Part shown: in pieces, positions 32,382 to 44,100 of the stretch
Layout: the number at the start of each line of letters is the position of its first letter
Position numbering within the stretch: the stretch's first letter is position 1
Assembly: GCA_027486585.1 (NCBI GenBank)
Contig: JAIXOU010000100.1
Location: 186,001 to 250,000 of the forward strand
Origin: Verrucomicrobiaceae bacterium
GTDB lineage: Bacteria; Verrucomicrobiota; Verrucomicrobiia; Verrucomicrobiales; Verrucomicrobiaceae
DNA: 64,000 nucleotides
Direction: 5' to 3'
The notes under the pieces: generated by a model
Database searches by the model: none
What the model was told of the DNA's origin: nothing
The model's input: only the letters and a program-made list of their open reading frames with translations
Translations under genes and position numbers: made by a program

Positions 32382-34097
32382 TTAAGCTCGGGCTGTCGAA
32401 GAGGTGCGTTTGCTATCGTCACGGAAGAAGGAGTCCATGCGATGACGGAGGTCGGCGTAGAAGGCACTGGCCATTTCTTCGAGCATTTCAGCTTTGCCGG
32501 CGATGCCGTTGGCGGTCTGCTTCTCGCGCTCGAGACGGATTTTTTCCTGGAAGGTTTGTTCCAGTTCCATCAGGTGCTCTAGGAAGGCTTTGGCGGCGCG
32601 GCTGCGATCCACGCCTTCAATCAGGGAGCGCTCTAAAGGACGATTCTGGGTGATGTGCAGGAAGGGGCTGTCCACGAGCTGTTTCATGTAGCGATCAAAG
32701 CCTTTGAGGAAGGCTAGGCGCTCGCTGGCGAACTTGACTTCATCGCAATCGAGAAGGGCGTCATACGGACCGGGCTTGGAGAAGAACTTCACGACGAGTG
32801 GGATGGTGTCCACCAGCATGAAGAGCATGGATAAAACGAGGTAGGCGATGAAGGCGAAGTTTCCGCCTTCAGCCCCGTGATCAAAGAGGTCGTGCAGAGC
32901 CAGTGTTTGAGTAAGGATGTCGCGGCGAGGTTCATCACGGATCTTGGTGATGCGGGCTTCCGCATCGGTGCCGAGTCGGGTGATTTCTGCTTGGAGGTTG
33001 TTAAACTGAACGAGCTGGGCGTCGATCTGGGCTTTGAGAGTTTCGCGGATAGAGTTTTGCTGGCCGACGAATTGATCTGCCTGCTGCTGCTGGACTTGGC
33101 GGCGTAGGGCATCGATCCGATCTTGTTCAGCTTTGATCTTGGATGCATCGGCTAGGGCTTTGGCATCGAGCGCTGCATTCACACCATCTTCAGCGGCTTT
33201 GATTTCTGCGACAATGGCGACGCGGGTTTGGGTCATGGTATTGAGAATGCCACTGAGGCGTGCAGACTCGGCACGGCGCCAGGTGAGCTGGTCTTCCTGG
33301 ATGCTTTTAGCACGAGGTCCGAGACCGACGATACCACTGCGTTGGCCATTGACTTCCCGTTCAAAGTCAGTCTGCCACTGATTGAGTTCGGTGACGATTT
33401 TTTGGCTCTCAGCGCTGATTTTGGCCATCTCCTTATCCAGCGTTTCTAGCCGCAGTTTGCCGGGTGCAACGGCTTCGGCGATCTTGGAGTCGCGCTCGGC
33501 CTTGGCTTTCTTTTCATCGTCAGTCAGGGGCTTTTCGATAGGCTTGCCATTTTCGTCCAAGAACTTGGCGGAGAAAGAGGCATTCCAGGCTTCGCGCTGG
33601 GTGGCGATTTCGGTTTCGAGTGTTTTAGCACGAACTTCGACGGCGGCTTTTTGCGTCACAGCGAGCTGGCGGACTTTATCAATATCGATCTGTCTCTCCG
33701 CTTCGATCACCGAAGTGATGGTGTCTTTGAAGAGAAGCAGGGTCAGCGGGTGGGAGATGGTGATGCCCATGAGCGCCGCGACGACGATACGCAGGCTGAA
33801 CTGGGAGAGCTTGCGGAAGATGTTTTGATAGGCGCGATAGGTGGCTAGAAGGGCGCGGTCCACCGTGAGGATGATGAAGGCCCAGACGAGAGAAACGATG
33901 CCAATGATCCACCAGTTATCCGTGAGTGTGGAAAGGGCATAGGCACAGGCAATGGTGGCAAAGGTGGATGGCACAAGAACGGTGGCACCGAAGGCCACAT
34001 ACTTCCGGCGTTCCCAGGCAGGGCAGGCGTCGAGATTATCGGCACTGGCTCCGGCGAGCCAGAAGAAGACGCGTTCGATTCGGTCAAGGATGCTCAT
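32382..34097 (-). CDS. DUF4407 domain membrane protein
   Basis: A 571-residue membrane protein. The N-terminus has the family opening (RVFFWLAGASADNLDACPAW) and two to three helices within about 130 residues. A long helical, coiled-coil-prone region follows (about 140-385; Ala/Glu/Lys/Gln-rich, for example KIKAEQDRIDALRRQVQQQQ), with a further helix near residue 410 (NFAFIAYLVLSMLFMLVDTI). The C-terminus is cytoplasmic and charged. DUF4407 proteins are widespread and uncharacterised. The gene is in the same direction as the permeases and divergent from the nuclease gene. No partner suggests a function. Confidence 0.85.
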   Translation of the reverse strand: MSILDRIERVFFWLAGASADNLDACPAWERRKYVAFGATVLVPSTFATIACAYALSTLTDNWWIIGIVSLVWAFIILTVDRALLATYRAYQNIFRKLSQFSLRIVVAALMGITISHPLTLLLFKDTITSVIEAERQIDIDKVRQLAVTQKAAVEVRAKTLETEIATQREAWNASFSAKFLDENGKPIEKPLTDDEKKAKAERDSKIAEAVAPGKLRLETLDKEMAKISAESQKIVTELNQWQTDFEREVNGQRSGIVGLGPRAKSIQEDQLTWRRAESARLSGILNTMTQTRVAIVAEIKAAEDGVNAALDAKALADASKIKAEQDRIDALRRQVQQQQADQFVGQQNSIRETLKAQIDAQLVQFNNLQAEITRLGTDAEARITKIRDEPRRDILTQTLALHDLFDHGAEGGNFAFIAYLVLSMLFMLVDTIPLVVKFFSKPGPYDALLDCDEVKFASERLAFLKGFDRYMKQLVDSPFLHITQNRPLERSLIEGVDRSRAAKAFLEHLMELEQTFQEKIRLEREKQTANGIAGKAEMLEEMASAFYADLRHRMDSFFRDDSKRTSSTARA

Positions 34098-34204
34098 GGA
34101 TCTCCGAAGATGGGGGCTTAGGAATAACTGTCAACGCTGGGGATGATAAGAATGGGCAGGAGGAAGCTTGCGGACAATCGTCTGGTGCGTATAAAAAAAT
34201 CGTC

Positions 34205-37200
34205 ATGCGTTCGCAGCGCCATTTTTGCCTGATCGTCTGGATCATTCTCACGGGAACCGCGTGGGGTCAGATTAGCTATACCGGCGGCGTGGTGGTTCAG
34301 GATTTTAATTCGCTGCCCACTACTGGAACTTTTACTTTCAGCGGCAAAGGTCCACAGTCTCTGGACCAAGCACCCATCCTTGCCATAAGCGCTGTCGGCT
34401 GGAGCCTTTTTGCCAATGTCGGCACGCCCTTGGTCTTTGCGGTAGATGGCGGAGGCAGCACCTCTGCCTCAGTTTACTCGTATGGCAGTCCCGGTAGTAG
34501 TGAGCGGGCTTTGGGTTTCATGGCCAACAGCACTCGCACCTGCCGCGCGGGGCTGAGACTGGTGAATAATACCCAGCAAACGTTGACGCAACTGCACCTC
34601 TCCTATGTCGGCGAAGAGTGGCGGAGTGGTGGAACTACAAATGCCAATAACCTGATCGTCGATTACCGCATCTCGGCGCCGCCATTTGATATTGATTCAG
34701 GTGGTAGCTACACGGCTGTGACGGCTCTGAATTTTAACTCGCCGACGAATTACACTCAAAGTGTCGGTTTGAACGGCAATCTCAATGCCAACCGTAGCCT
34801 CATTACTGCCACGATCAATGTCTCATGGCCTGTGGGTCAGATGCTCATGATCCGCTGGCGTGATGATGATTCAACCGGAGAAGATGATGGCCTTGCCATT
34901 GATGACGTTGCCTTTTATGCCACGCCTCAGCCTGTTTCTGCTCCGCAAGTGCTTAGCACCCTGCCCGTGGCTTCAGCAAGTGGAGTGGCCACAGCTTCAC
35001 GTCTAACCGTGCTCTTTAATCAACCCGTTATCGCCACTGGAGTTTGGGCACAGTTGGCCGACGCAAGTATGAATCCTGTGCCAGTGACTTTTAGCGGTGG
35101 ACAAATGCGTTTTGAGATCACGCCTACATCACGTCTGTTGCCGGGGCAAAACTACTCACTGACGATTTTTGCCAGCCAGATCACCAATTCCAGCAGTGCG
35201 GCTATGGCCACCAATGTGGTCATCCCATTCACCACACAGTCAGCGAGTTTAAATCCACAACTTATCAGTGCTGTGCAGGGAAGTGGCACAGCTACCCCTT
35301 TCGCCAATCAAGTGGTAACGGTGACGGGTGTTGTGACGGCCGATTTCCAAGGGGCTCCACCTGCACTTGGTGGATTTTTTGTGCAGTCACTAGCAGCGGA
35401 TGTTGACGCCAATGCAGCTACTTCGGAGGGGCTCTTTGTCTATGACTTTAGTTCTGAAGGTAGTGGTCCTATGAGTGTAGGTGATCTGGTCACGCTTACT
35501 GCTACAGCGGCAGAATTTGGATCCCAGACGCAGCTTTCTAATGTGTCTGCCCTTAGCCTAAATGGGACTAGTTCACTGCCAGCACTGACAGATGCCGCAT
35601 TGCCCATGCTCACCACGACCTCACTGGAATCCCTCGAGGGCATGAGTGTGCGCTTCCCGCAGGCGCTACACGTCACTTCCACAAGCACAAGCTCCAACTT
35701 CACCTTCAACTATGCCCGTAATGGTGAACTCATCCTTGCTGCTGAGGGCCCGCTGATCGAGCCGACGGAGTTCATCGATCCCAATGATGCACCTGCCAGT
35801 GGCACGAGTACTAGTGGCAACTCCAACGTCGCTGCTATCACGGCTCAAGCTTCAGCAACGGCACTGCGGACCCTTGTTTTAGATGATGCTAGCACGTCGG
35901 TTTATCCAGTTCCCACTCCCTATTTGAATGCCCAAAACACCCGCCGCTGTGGGGATACGGTGACTGGCCTTACTGGTATTCTAAGTTTCAGCAATGGGCG
36001 CTATCGCGTACAGCCAACAGGTGCAGTTACTTTTGCAGACACGAATCCACGCCCAACCGCACCACCTGCGCTTACAGGAAGATTAAAGGTTGTGGCTATG
36101 AATGTGTTGAACTACTTCACCACTTTTGGTGGAAGTAATGACCGTGGTGCAGACAATGCTGTCGAGTTTCAGCGCCAGAAGGACAAGATTATCTCCGCTC
36201 TCATGGGGCTGGACGCAGATATTCTTGGGCTGATGGAAATCCAAAATACCAGTGGTGCCGTGAGTGACCTCATTACCGCTCTGAATGCTGCCGTAACAGA
36301 CGATTACACACTCGTCGCCGCACCAGTGAATGGAGTCGGCGGAGATGCCATCCGCTGTTTGTGGCTATACCGCGCCTCTAAAGTCAGTCTTTTTGGGCCT
36401 TGTTATTCTGATGGCGACAGCGTCTGGAATACACCAAACCCACTGAGACAACCGCTAGCGCAGGTCTTTATCGAAAAAAGCACAGGCGAGCGGTTTCTCG
36501 GGTGCTTGAATCACTGGAAATCTAAATCATCCAGCGGTGCTTCGGGCCTGAATATCGATCAAAATGATGGGCAAGGAGCTTGGAACGATCTACGCAAACA
36601 ACAGGCTAATCGGCTCCACGCATGGCTACAAAGCATCGCCACTCTTACCGGGGAAAATGACATGCTCATTCTGGGTGATCTCAACTCTCTCGGAGAAGAA
36701 GATCCGCTGGATGTGTTGCGTGCATTTGGTTATGCAGATCAGAGCGCCCGCTTTGACGCGAACGATTACAGCTACCGGAATACGGAGCTTCGAGGTCGAT
36801 TGGATCACGCTTTTGCGACTATCAGCTTAGACTCACAGATCCTCAGCGGCGGTCACTGGCACATCAACGCAGATGAGCCTGCCTTTTATGACTACAACAC
36901 GGAGAACAAAAGCGCTGCTCATTTGCTGGTGAACGTGGGCACGCCTTTCCGTAGCAGTGATCACGACCCAATCCTCATGGGGGTGAGTTTGATGCCGCAG
37001 TCCACGACTTATGCCATGTGGCAGGCTGCGCGAGTTTGGGTCTCTGCCAGCACGGCGGCTACGGACGATCCAGATGCGGACGGATTGCAGAATTTGGTGG
37101 AGTTTGCCATGAATACGAATCCTGAAATGTCGAGCGCTACTCAGCTGCCGGTGGCAGATCGTTTGCAGAATGAGTTACGGTTTGATTACCGTCAGCGTGT

Positions 37201-37378
37201 GCAGCTCAGTGGCACTCAAATCATCCCTGAATGGTCGGAAGATATGGTTTCCTGGTCGCTCATGCCAGCTGCTAGCACGCTGCAAAGTCTGGATTTACAG
37301 ACAGAACTGAAGCGTGCTGTTATTTCGACCGTTGGTAAAGATCGCCTTTTCCTGCGACTCAGGGTTACTGGGCCTTAG
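34205..37378 (+). CDS. Secreted ExeM/NucH-type endonuclease
   Basis: A 1,057-residue extracellular nuclease. The ATG at 34205 starts a signal peptide ([20 protein letters not shown] then GQ). Next come an N-terminal beta-rich domain (about 20-240), a Big_5-like domain (about 245-345; [20 protein letters not shown]), and an OB-fold-like region (about 350-610; [14 protein letters not shown]). The endonuclease/exonuclease/phosphatase domain follows at about 620-935, with [17 protein letters not shown] (catalytic E), [18 protein letters not shown] and SSDHDPILM (active-site D and H). The C-terminal 100 residues are a Verrucomicrobia-type tail ([20 protein letters not shown]). It probably degrades extracellular DNA for nutrient or matrix remodelling. 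It ends 14 bases into convergent coaD. Confidence 0.92.
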   Translation: MRSQRHFCLIVWIILTGTAWGQISYTGGVVVQDFNSLPTTGTFTFSGKGPQSLDQAPILAISAVGWSLFANVGTPLVFAVDGGGSTSASVYSYGSPGSSERALGFMANSTRTCRAGLRLVNNTQQTLTQLHLSYVGEEWRSGGTTNANNLIVDYRISAPPFDIDSGGSYTAVTALNFNSPTNYTQSVGLNGNLNANRSLITATINVSWPVGQMLMIRWRDDDSTGEDDGLAIDDVAFYATPQPVSAPQVLSTLPVASASGVATASRLTVLFNQPVIATGVWAQLADASMNPVPVTFSGGQMRFEITPTSRLLPGQNYSLTIFASQITNSSSAAMATNVVIPFTTQSASLNPQLISAVQGSGTATPFANQVVTVTGVVTADFQGAPPALGGFFVQSLAADVDANAATSEGLFVYDFSSEGSGPMSVGDLVTLTATAAEFGSQTQLSNVSALSLNGTSSLPALTDAALPMLTTTSLESLEGMSVRFPQALHVTSTSTSSNFTFNYARNGELILAAEGPLIEPTEFIDPNDAPASGTSTSGNSNVAAITAQASATALRTLVLDDASTSVYPVPTPYLNAQNTRRCGDTVTGLTGILSFSNGRYRVQPTGAVTFADTNPRPTAPPALTGRLKVVAMNVLNYFTTFGGSNDRGADNAVEFQRQKDKIISALMGLDADILGLMEIQNTSGAVSDLITALNAAVTDDYTLVAAPVNGVGGDAIRCLWLYRASKVSLFGPCYSDGDSVWNTPNPLRQPLAQVFIEKSTGERFLGCLNHWKSKSSSGASGLNIDQNDGQGAWNDLRKQQANRLHAWLQSIATLTGENDMLILGDLNSLGEEDPLDVLRAFGYADQSARFDANDYSYRNTELRGRLDHAFATISLDSQILSGGHWHINADEPAFYDYNTENKSAAHLLVNVGTPFRSSDHDPILMGVSLMPQSTTYAMWQAARVWVSASTAATDDPDADGLQNLVEFAMNTNPEMSSATQLPVADRLQNELRFDYRQRVQLSGTQIIPEWSEDMVSWSLMPAASTLQSLDLQTELKRAVISTVGKDRLFLRLRVTGP

Positions 37379-37850
37379 CCTGTTTGGCCTTGAGCGCGGC
37401 GACCACATGTGGTGGCACGAACTGATTCACATTGCCACCAAGACGGGCGATTTCCTTCACGAGGCGGCTGCTGATGTAGGTAAGCTCTTCCCGTGGCATG
37501 AGAAACATGGTTTCAAGATTTGGCTCCAGTTTCCGGTTCATGAGAGCGAGCTGGAACTCGAATTCAAAGTCACTCACCGCACGCAAACCTCGGACGAGAG
37601 CCATGGCCTGTTGTTGGCGGGCGAAATCGACCAGCAAACCCTCAAAGGGCATCACTTTCAAATTAGGTAGGTGCTCAGTGGCGGCTTGGAGAAGCTCCAC
37701 ACGCTCTTCGACGGTGAAGAGGCTCTGTTTGGCATTGTCACGGGCGACAGCGACGATGAGCTCATCAAAAAGCCCTGAGGCACGCTGAAGCACGTCGAGG
37801 TGCCCATTGGTGATGGGGTCAAAACTTCCTGGATAGATGGCGCGGCGCAT
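37365..37850 (-). CDS. coaD: Pantetheine-phosphate adenylyltransferase
   Basis: A 161-residue cytoplasmic enzyme for the penultimate step of coenzyme A synthesis (4'-phosphopantetheine + ATP). The start at 37850 gives the standard N-terminus [20 protein letters not shown] with the nucleotide-binding T/HxGH motif (here TNGHLD). [20 protein letters not shown] and a [17 protein letters not shown]-terminal signature are also present (an R replaces the usual S). Length is normal. Its 3' end overlaps the secreted-nuclease gene by 14 bases in convergent orientation. Confidence 0.96.
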   Translation of the reverse strand: MRRAIYPGSFDPITNGHLDVLQRASGLFDELIVAVARDNAKQSLFTVEERVELLQAATEHLPNLKVMPFEGLLVDFARQQQAMALVRGLRAVSDFEFEFQLALMNRKLEPNLETMFLMPREELTYISSRLVKEIARLGGNVNQFVPPHVVAALKAKQAKAQ

Positions 37851-38150
37851 GGTGGACCGTAGCGGTTCGCAGGCCCAGTGCAAGGCGCTGAAAGGTTAGT
37901 GCTCGATCTCTGCCATTCCGCTTCTCTTCTTGAGGGTAAACATTAAACTTCATCTAGTGGATTTACGGATTAATCCCCAGCCGATGGCTTTCTTCTAGCG
38001 CTGCGATTGAGCCATGTGGGTTTATTGTCTCGACCTTTCCCCCGAGCTGGAGGAGCGGCAGATGGCTGGTTCGAATCCAAGTAATGTCCTAGTTTAGAGT
38101 AAATTAGGATTGTAAGGCTGTGGTAGTTTCGATAAAACCAACAGACAATT

Positions 38151-41100
38151 ATGAGTAATTTCGAAAATAGAAATTCTATTGGCTTGGTTTCTGCCTTGGT
38201 TTTCATGGTGGGGATTTGCGGTTGGGTTTTCAGAGAGGCTTTTGAAGAGCCCAATCAAGTGCCTGTTAAACCCGCACGGGTTGAGGAAGGCTCGCCAGTT
38301 GTATCTTCGACCAAAAAAGTAAAGTTTGTTAAGGCTAAGCCAAAGCCGTTGCCTGAAGTCGATTTGAGGTCGAAGAGTGCTGGGCCTGTTCTGCCGGTGG
38401 GGCGGGGTGAGGCTTTTGCGCAGCTTAGACGGAATGTTCCCACAGCCGAAGTGATGTTTGATGAAATTTCGGGCGCTCCAAGCCATTTACAAGCCACGGG
38501 GAGGTTTCTGACAGCAAAGAACTCGGGCAAAAAGGCAGCAGACATCGTGCGGGACTACGTGGCGGAATATCCAGACTTGTTTGGGCATCCAGCTGAGTTT
38601 TTGAATCAAGCGAAGGTTTCCCGTGAGGATGTGACGGCCCATAACGGGATGAGTACCCTGGTGTGGGAGCAACAGCATTTGGGAATCCGCCTTTATAACA
38701 CGATCTTTAAAGCCAACGTGACTCGGGATGGCGAGATCGTGACATTGAATGATCATTTTCTGCCCGATCCAGCAGGCGCTGCGGGCGCGCAGGATGCCGT
38801 GCCTGATCTTACGGCTGAGGATGCGGTCGTCGCTGCAGCAGCAGGTCTGGGCGATGAAGTGGCACTGGCAGATCTGAAGGCCAATGGCGAGGCCGAAGGG
38901 GTGGAGCAAAAGCAACAATTCACGGCTCAGAAGCTCAGCGATACCACCGCGCACTTAACTTGGCTGCCGCTGAGCGCAGAGGAGATGCGACTGGCCTGGG
39001 ATGTCGTGACGTTCAGCTTGGCGCGCAATGAGATGTATCAAAGCGTGATCGACGCTGAAACGGGTGAGGTGCTGGCGCGGCGTAGCCTGACGGCAGATAT
39101 CAGTGATGCGAGCTACAGGGTCTTCACGAGTGATAGCCCATCGCCTTTTTCTCCGGGGCATGCGAATGTGAGCAGTGTGCAGCCGCCTGAGGTGCCTCGG
39201 CAGCTAGTGACGCTTTCAGCCCTGAATACGACGGCATCGCCGAACGGATGGATCGACGATGGGGATACCCAGACTCTAGGGAACAATGTGGACGCCCATA
39301 CAGATGTGGACGCCAATAATGTAGCAGATCTGCCGCGGCCTACTTCAGCGTCGCGTGTGTTTGATTTTACGGCCGATTTGACGCAGGCCCCGAGCACCTA
39401 TAGGGATGCGTCAGTCACCAATCTGTTTTATTGGACGAACGTCTTTCATGACAAAATGTATGAACTGGGCTTCACGGAGACGGCTGGGAATTTTCAAACG
39501 AATAATTTTGGCCGTGGCGGCCTGGGTAATGATGCCATTCAAGCTGATGCCCAGGATGGGAGCGGCACGGATAATGCGCAATTTTCGACACCGCCCGGTG
39601 ATGGTTCACCTGGCCGAATGCAAATGTTCCTATGGACAGGGCCGAATCCAGATCGTGATGGGGACTTTGAGATGGAGGTGGTGCTACATGAGTTAGCTCA
39701 CGGGGTGACAAACCGGTTAGTGGGCGGTGGTGTGAACATTAGTTCTAGCGCGACACAAGGCATGGGAGAAGGATGGTCGGATTTTTACGGTCTAGCCATG
39801 CTGGCGGAGGCTGGAGATGATGTGAATGGAAATTGGGCTCGTGGGGGCTGGAGTCGTTACCTGTTGAGTGGGACCTTCACGGAAAACTATTACTATGGAG
39901 GACGCCGCTACCCTTATACGACGAACAAGATGAAGAATCCGCTGACTTTGCGGGACATTGATCCGACGCAGCAAAATGTGCATCCAGGCATTCCTCGTCA
40001 TCCTATGGTGGCCAATACCGCTGATCAGGTGCATAACATGGGAAATGTATGGTGCGTGACTCTGTGGGAAATGCGGACCAATTTGATCCTGAAGCATGGC
40101 TTCGCTGTAGGGAATCAGCTGGCTCTGAGACTGGTTACGGATGGTTGTAAGCTCTCCCCGGCCAATCCCAATTTCCTGCAAGCTCGTGATGCCATCATTC
40201 AGGCAGATTTGGTCAATAATGCGGCAGCGAATCAGCGGGAATTATGGGCGGCTTTTGCGAAGCGGGGGATGGGGCTGAGTGCTACGGCACCGGCGGCCAC
40301 GACGACGGTGGGCATCTCTGAGGCGTATGATGTGCCGGATGATTTATTGGTGACTCCGGTAAGTGGTTTTGACTCACAAGGCGTGGCTGGTGGGCCGTTT
40401 TCTCGAACCTCCCGCATTTACACGATCCAAAATAATAGCATGTCGCCCGTAAACTGGACGGCGGCTAAAACACAGAGCTGGACGACGATCAGCGCCACAA
40501 GTGGGACGCTGGCTGCGGGCGCTTCGACGACGATTAATTGGTCACTCAACACGGGTGCAAATAGCTTGGGGGTGGGTGAGCAGATGGATACTTTGAGCAT
40601 TGCGAATGGGACGACGACGCTCGTGCAATCTAGGCCTCTGAGCCTGATCGTGAATGCCGCTCTTTTAGCGCAAACGATCACCTTTCCTGCTCTAAGCGCA
40701 AAGCTGCCTAGCGCGGCTCCTTTTCCCCTGAGTGCTACAGCTAGCAGCAGCCTGCCGGTGACCTACACGCTGCTGAGTGGTCCTGCGACTCTCAGTGGGA
40801 ATACGGTGACTTTGACTGGCTCCTCGGGGGCCGTGACGATTCGTGCCAGTCAGTCTGGGAATGGCTTTTTTTCACCTGCGGCGGATGTGGTGCGGACGTT
40901 TGTAGTGGGGAGTGGGTTTGGCTTTACCAAGGTGATGGCTTCTCCTAGTGGCTCGTTTACGTTTGGGCTGAAGGCTGACGGCACGCTTTGGACCTGGGGT
41001 GGGGCAGGCTTAGGCACTGGCATCTTGGCAGACACCTCCACCGGTGGGCGTGCCACACCTTTGCAAATCGGGTCTGCCACCACCTGGAGTGATCTGGCAG

Positions 41101-44100
41101 CAGGTGCGAGTCATGGCTTGGCGCTACGCAGCAATGGTACGCTCTGGGGCTGGGGCACAAATACGAATGGCCAGGTGGGGGATGCAACAACGGTCACGAA
41201 GACCGCGCCTACACAGATTGGTGTGCTGACGACTTGGGCAAAGATCGCGGCAGGTCAGAGTCACTCTGCGGCCATCCGCACAGATGGTACTCTTTGGTTG
41301 TGGGGTATAAACTCATCCAATCAGCTCGGTGACGGTACGACGACTCAGCGCACCAGTCCTGGGCAGCTGGGCACGGCGACCAATTGGGTGTCAGTGGCCT
41401 GTGGAAGCACTCACACTTTAGCCGTGAATAGCAGTGGGGAACTTTGGGCCTGGGGGGCAAATGGTGCCAGTCAGCTCGGTGACGGCACGACGACGACCAG
41501 CAGTGTGCCATTGCGTATCGGTACAGCCACCAATTGGGCCAGCGTCACGGCGGCATTGAGTTCATCGTATGCTTTAAAAACGGACGGTACTCTCTGGGCT
41601 TGGGGCTCCAATGGTGCGGGTCAGCTTGGAGATGGGACCGTTGTTACAAAAACGACCCCGACTCAGATCGGCACAGACACGACCTGGACACAAATCTCTG
41701 CTGGGGCGAATAATAGTGCTGGTAGAAAGAGTGATGGCAGCCTGTGGGTATGGGGTAGCAATGCCAGTGGGCAATTTGGCAATGGCACGACGACAAACGT
41801 CACTTCGCCAACGGCATTTGCTGCGGGGGCCACGGACTGGGCGGCTATTAGCTGTGGGGTGAACTTCATTACGGCTCAGCGTAATGATGGCAGTCTTTGG
41901 ACGGCTGGAGAAAGCAGCGGTGGCACGGGCGTGCAGCCTCGTGGTCTGGCCTTGGCGGCAGCAAGTACTTCTACCTGGCAGCAATTGACTGGGACAAACG
42001 GCACCTTTCATGCCGTGCGCTCAGATGGCACGCTGTGGGGTTTTGGGGCAAATAGCTCTGGCCAGGTGGGGAATGCGTCCACCACGGAAGTTCGGACGCT
42101 GACTCAGGTGGGCTCGGCGGTGGATTGGCGTCAGGTCTCAGGTGGCACGAGTCATACGATGGGGGTGAAGACGGGAGGCACCCTCTGGGCCTGGGGCTCT
42201 AATATCTCCAATCAGCTAGGAGATGGCACCACTACCACGCGTTCCAGCCCCGTCCAGATCGGCACGGACAGTGACTGGCGACAAGTCGCCGCAGGTAGCA
42301 TTCATACCATGGCCGTAAAAACTACGGGCACTCTTTGGGGTTGGGGGACGAACGGCAACGGCCAGCTTGGAGACGGCACGACGACGGCCAAAACGGTGCC
42401 GACTCAGATCGGAACGGATACGAATTGGTCAAAGGTAGCGGTGAGTGCCACCCATACACTGCTGCTGAAAATAACCGGAACGCTCTGGGCCTGCGGCTCC
42501 AATAATTCAGGTCAGCTCGGGGATGGATCGACGACGCAACGAACTGCCCCGGTCCAAGTAGGCACGGATACAAACTGGACAGAGATTGCAGCGGCTGGCT
42601 CAGGATTTTCCCTGGCGCTGAAATCCAACGGCACGCTCTGGAGCTGGGGACAAGGCGTGAACGGTCAGCTTGGTTCTGGCTCCACGGCCAATCGATCTGC
42701 TCCAGTACAGGTGGGAACGGACACGGATTGGGCTAGAATCAGTGCAGGAAACAACACGACGGTGGCGATCAAATCGAATGGCACTATCTGGACCTGTGGA
42801 CTAGGCGCACATGGTCAGCTGGGGGATGGTCAGACGGGAAGTGTGAGCACGCTGGCACGCATCGGCAATGAAACGACTTGGCTACATGCGGCAGTCGGGC
42901 AGAACTCCCTGGCGGCGATCCGTTCGGATGGTTTTTGGACGGCAGGTGCCTCTGCCGCAGGCCGTACTCTGGCTGCGGGGCGTGACACGCGGCTTCTCTT
43001 GCCAATCCTGCCAGCTTTGCAAACGCAGAGCTTCAACACGCTGGCTGCCAGTTATTCCACTTACCAGTCCCCCGTGGTTGTTTCGGCGACGAGTGGGCTG
43101 ACTCCCTCGTTGACCCTGATTTCTGGGCCAGCCACTCTGAGTGGCAATCAATTGACGCTCATTGGCAATGGCACGGTGGTGCTCACTGCGGCACAGTTTG
43201 GGGATGACTCCGCCTGGAACTCCATCCCGCCGACTCGGATGAGCTTCACGGTTGGAAATAGTTTAGCGGTGAGCTTTCCGAGTCTGGGGAGTATTGGACT
43301 GACGGCCAATGGCTTTGATGCGCGTAATGTGGTGCTGACTCCGACGCTTGGATTTGCCCCCACTTTGGGCACTGCCCTGACTCTAGTGAATAACACAGGC
43401 TCGGGCTCTGTGCTGGGCACTCTGGCTGGCATTCCGCAGGATGGGTATCTGACGATGACCTTTGGTGGGGTGACGTATGGCTTTAGGGTCGATTATTTCG
43501 GCGGTGATGGCAATGACATCGTGCTGACTCACGAGCAGACGCCACAGACAATCACCTTCAATCAAATCAGCCCAAAGGAGACGACAGATACCCCTTTTGC
43601 AGTCACGGCAACGAGCACGGGGAATCTGCCCGTCACGCTCAGCATCGCTGCCGGCCCCGCGACGATTAGTGGGAATACCATCAGTCTCACTGGCACGGTT
43701 GGCTCTGTGACCGTCAAGGCCACGCAAGCTGGGAGCACTTTGTTTACGGCTGCTCCTGACACGCTGCATACTTTTGCAGTTGGCACTAACGTGAAGTTTG
43801 CTAGCCATAGTACCTCCAATACAGGTAATCATGCCGTGGCCGTCGGAACCAATGGATGGCTGTGGGGCTGGGGGGTAAACTCGGCCAATCAGCTCGGTGA
43901 TGGCACCACCACTACGAGTCATCAGCCCGTCCGCATCGGCACAGCTACGGATTGGCTTAGAGTCGCCGCAGGAAGTAGCTATTCCTTGGCCATTAAGACA
44001 AACGGCACTCTCTGGGGTTGGGGCAGCAATACCACTGGCTCTTTAGGGGATGGCACTGGTGTCAGCAAAACCACCCCCACGCAGATCGGCACCGCTACGA

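Noticed and set aside
38020-38100. tRNA-like T-loop ggttcgaatcc before the giant peptidase gene
   Set aside because: The T-stem pairs over only three bases and no acceptor stem, D-arm or anticodon arm can be drawn around it. Probably chance or a worn fragment.
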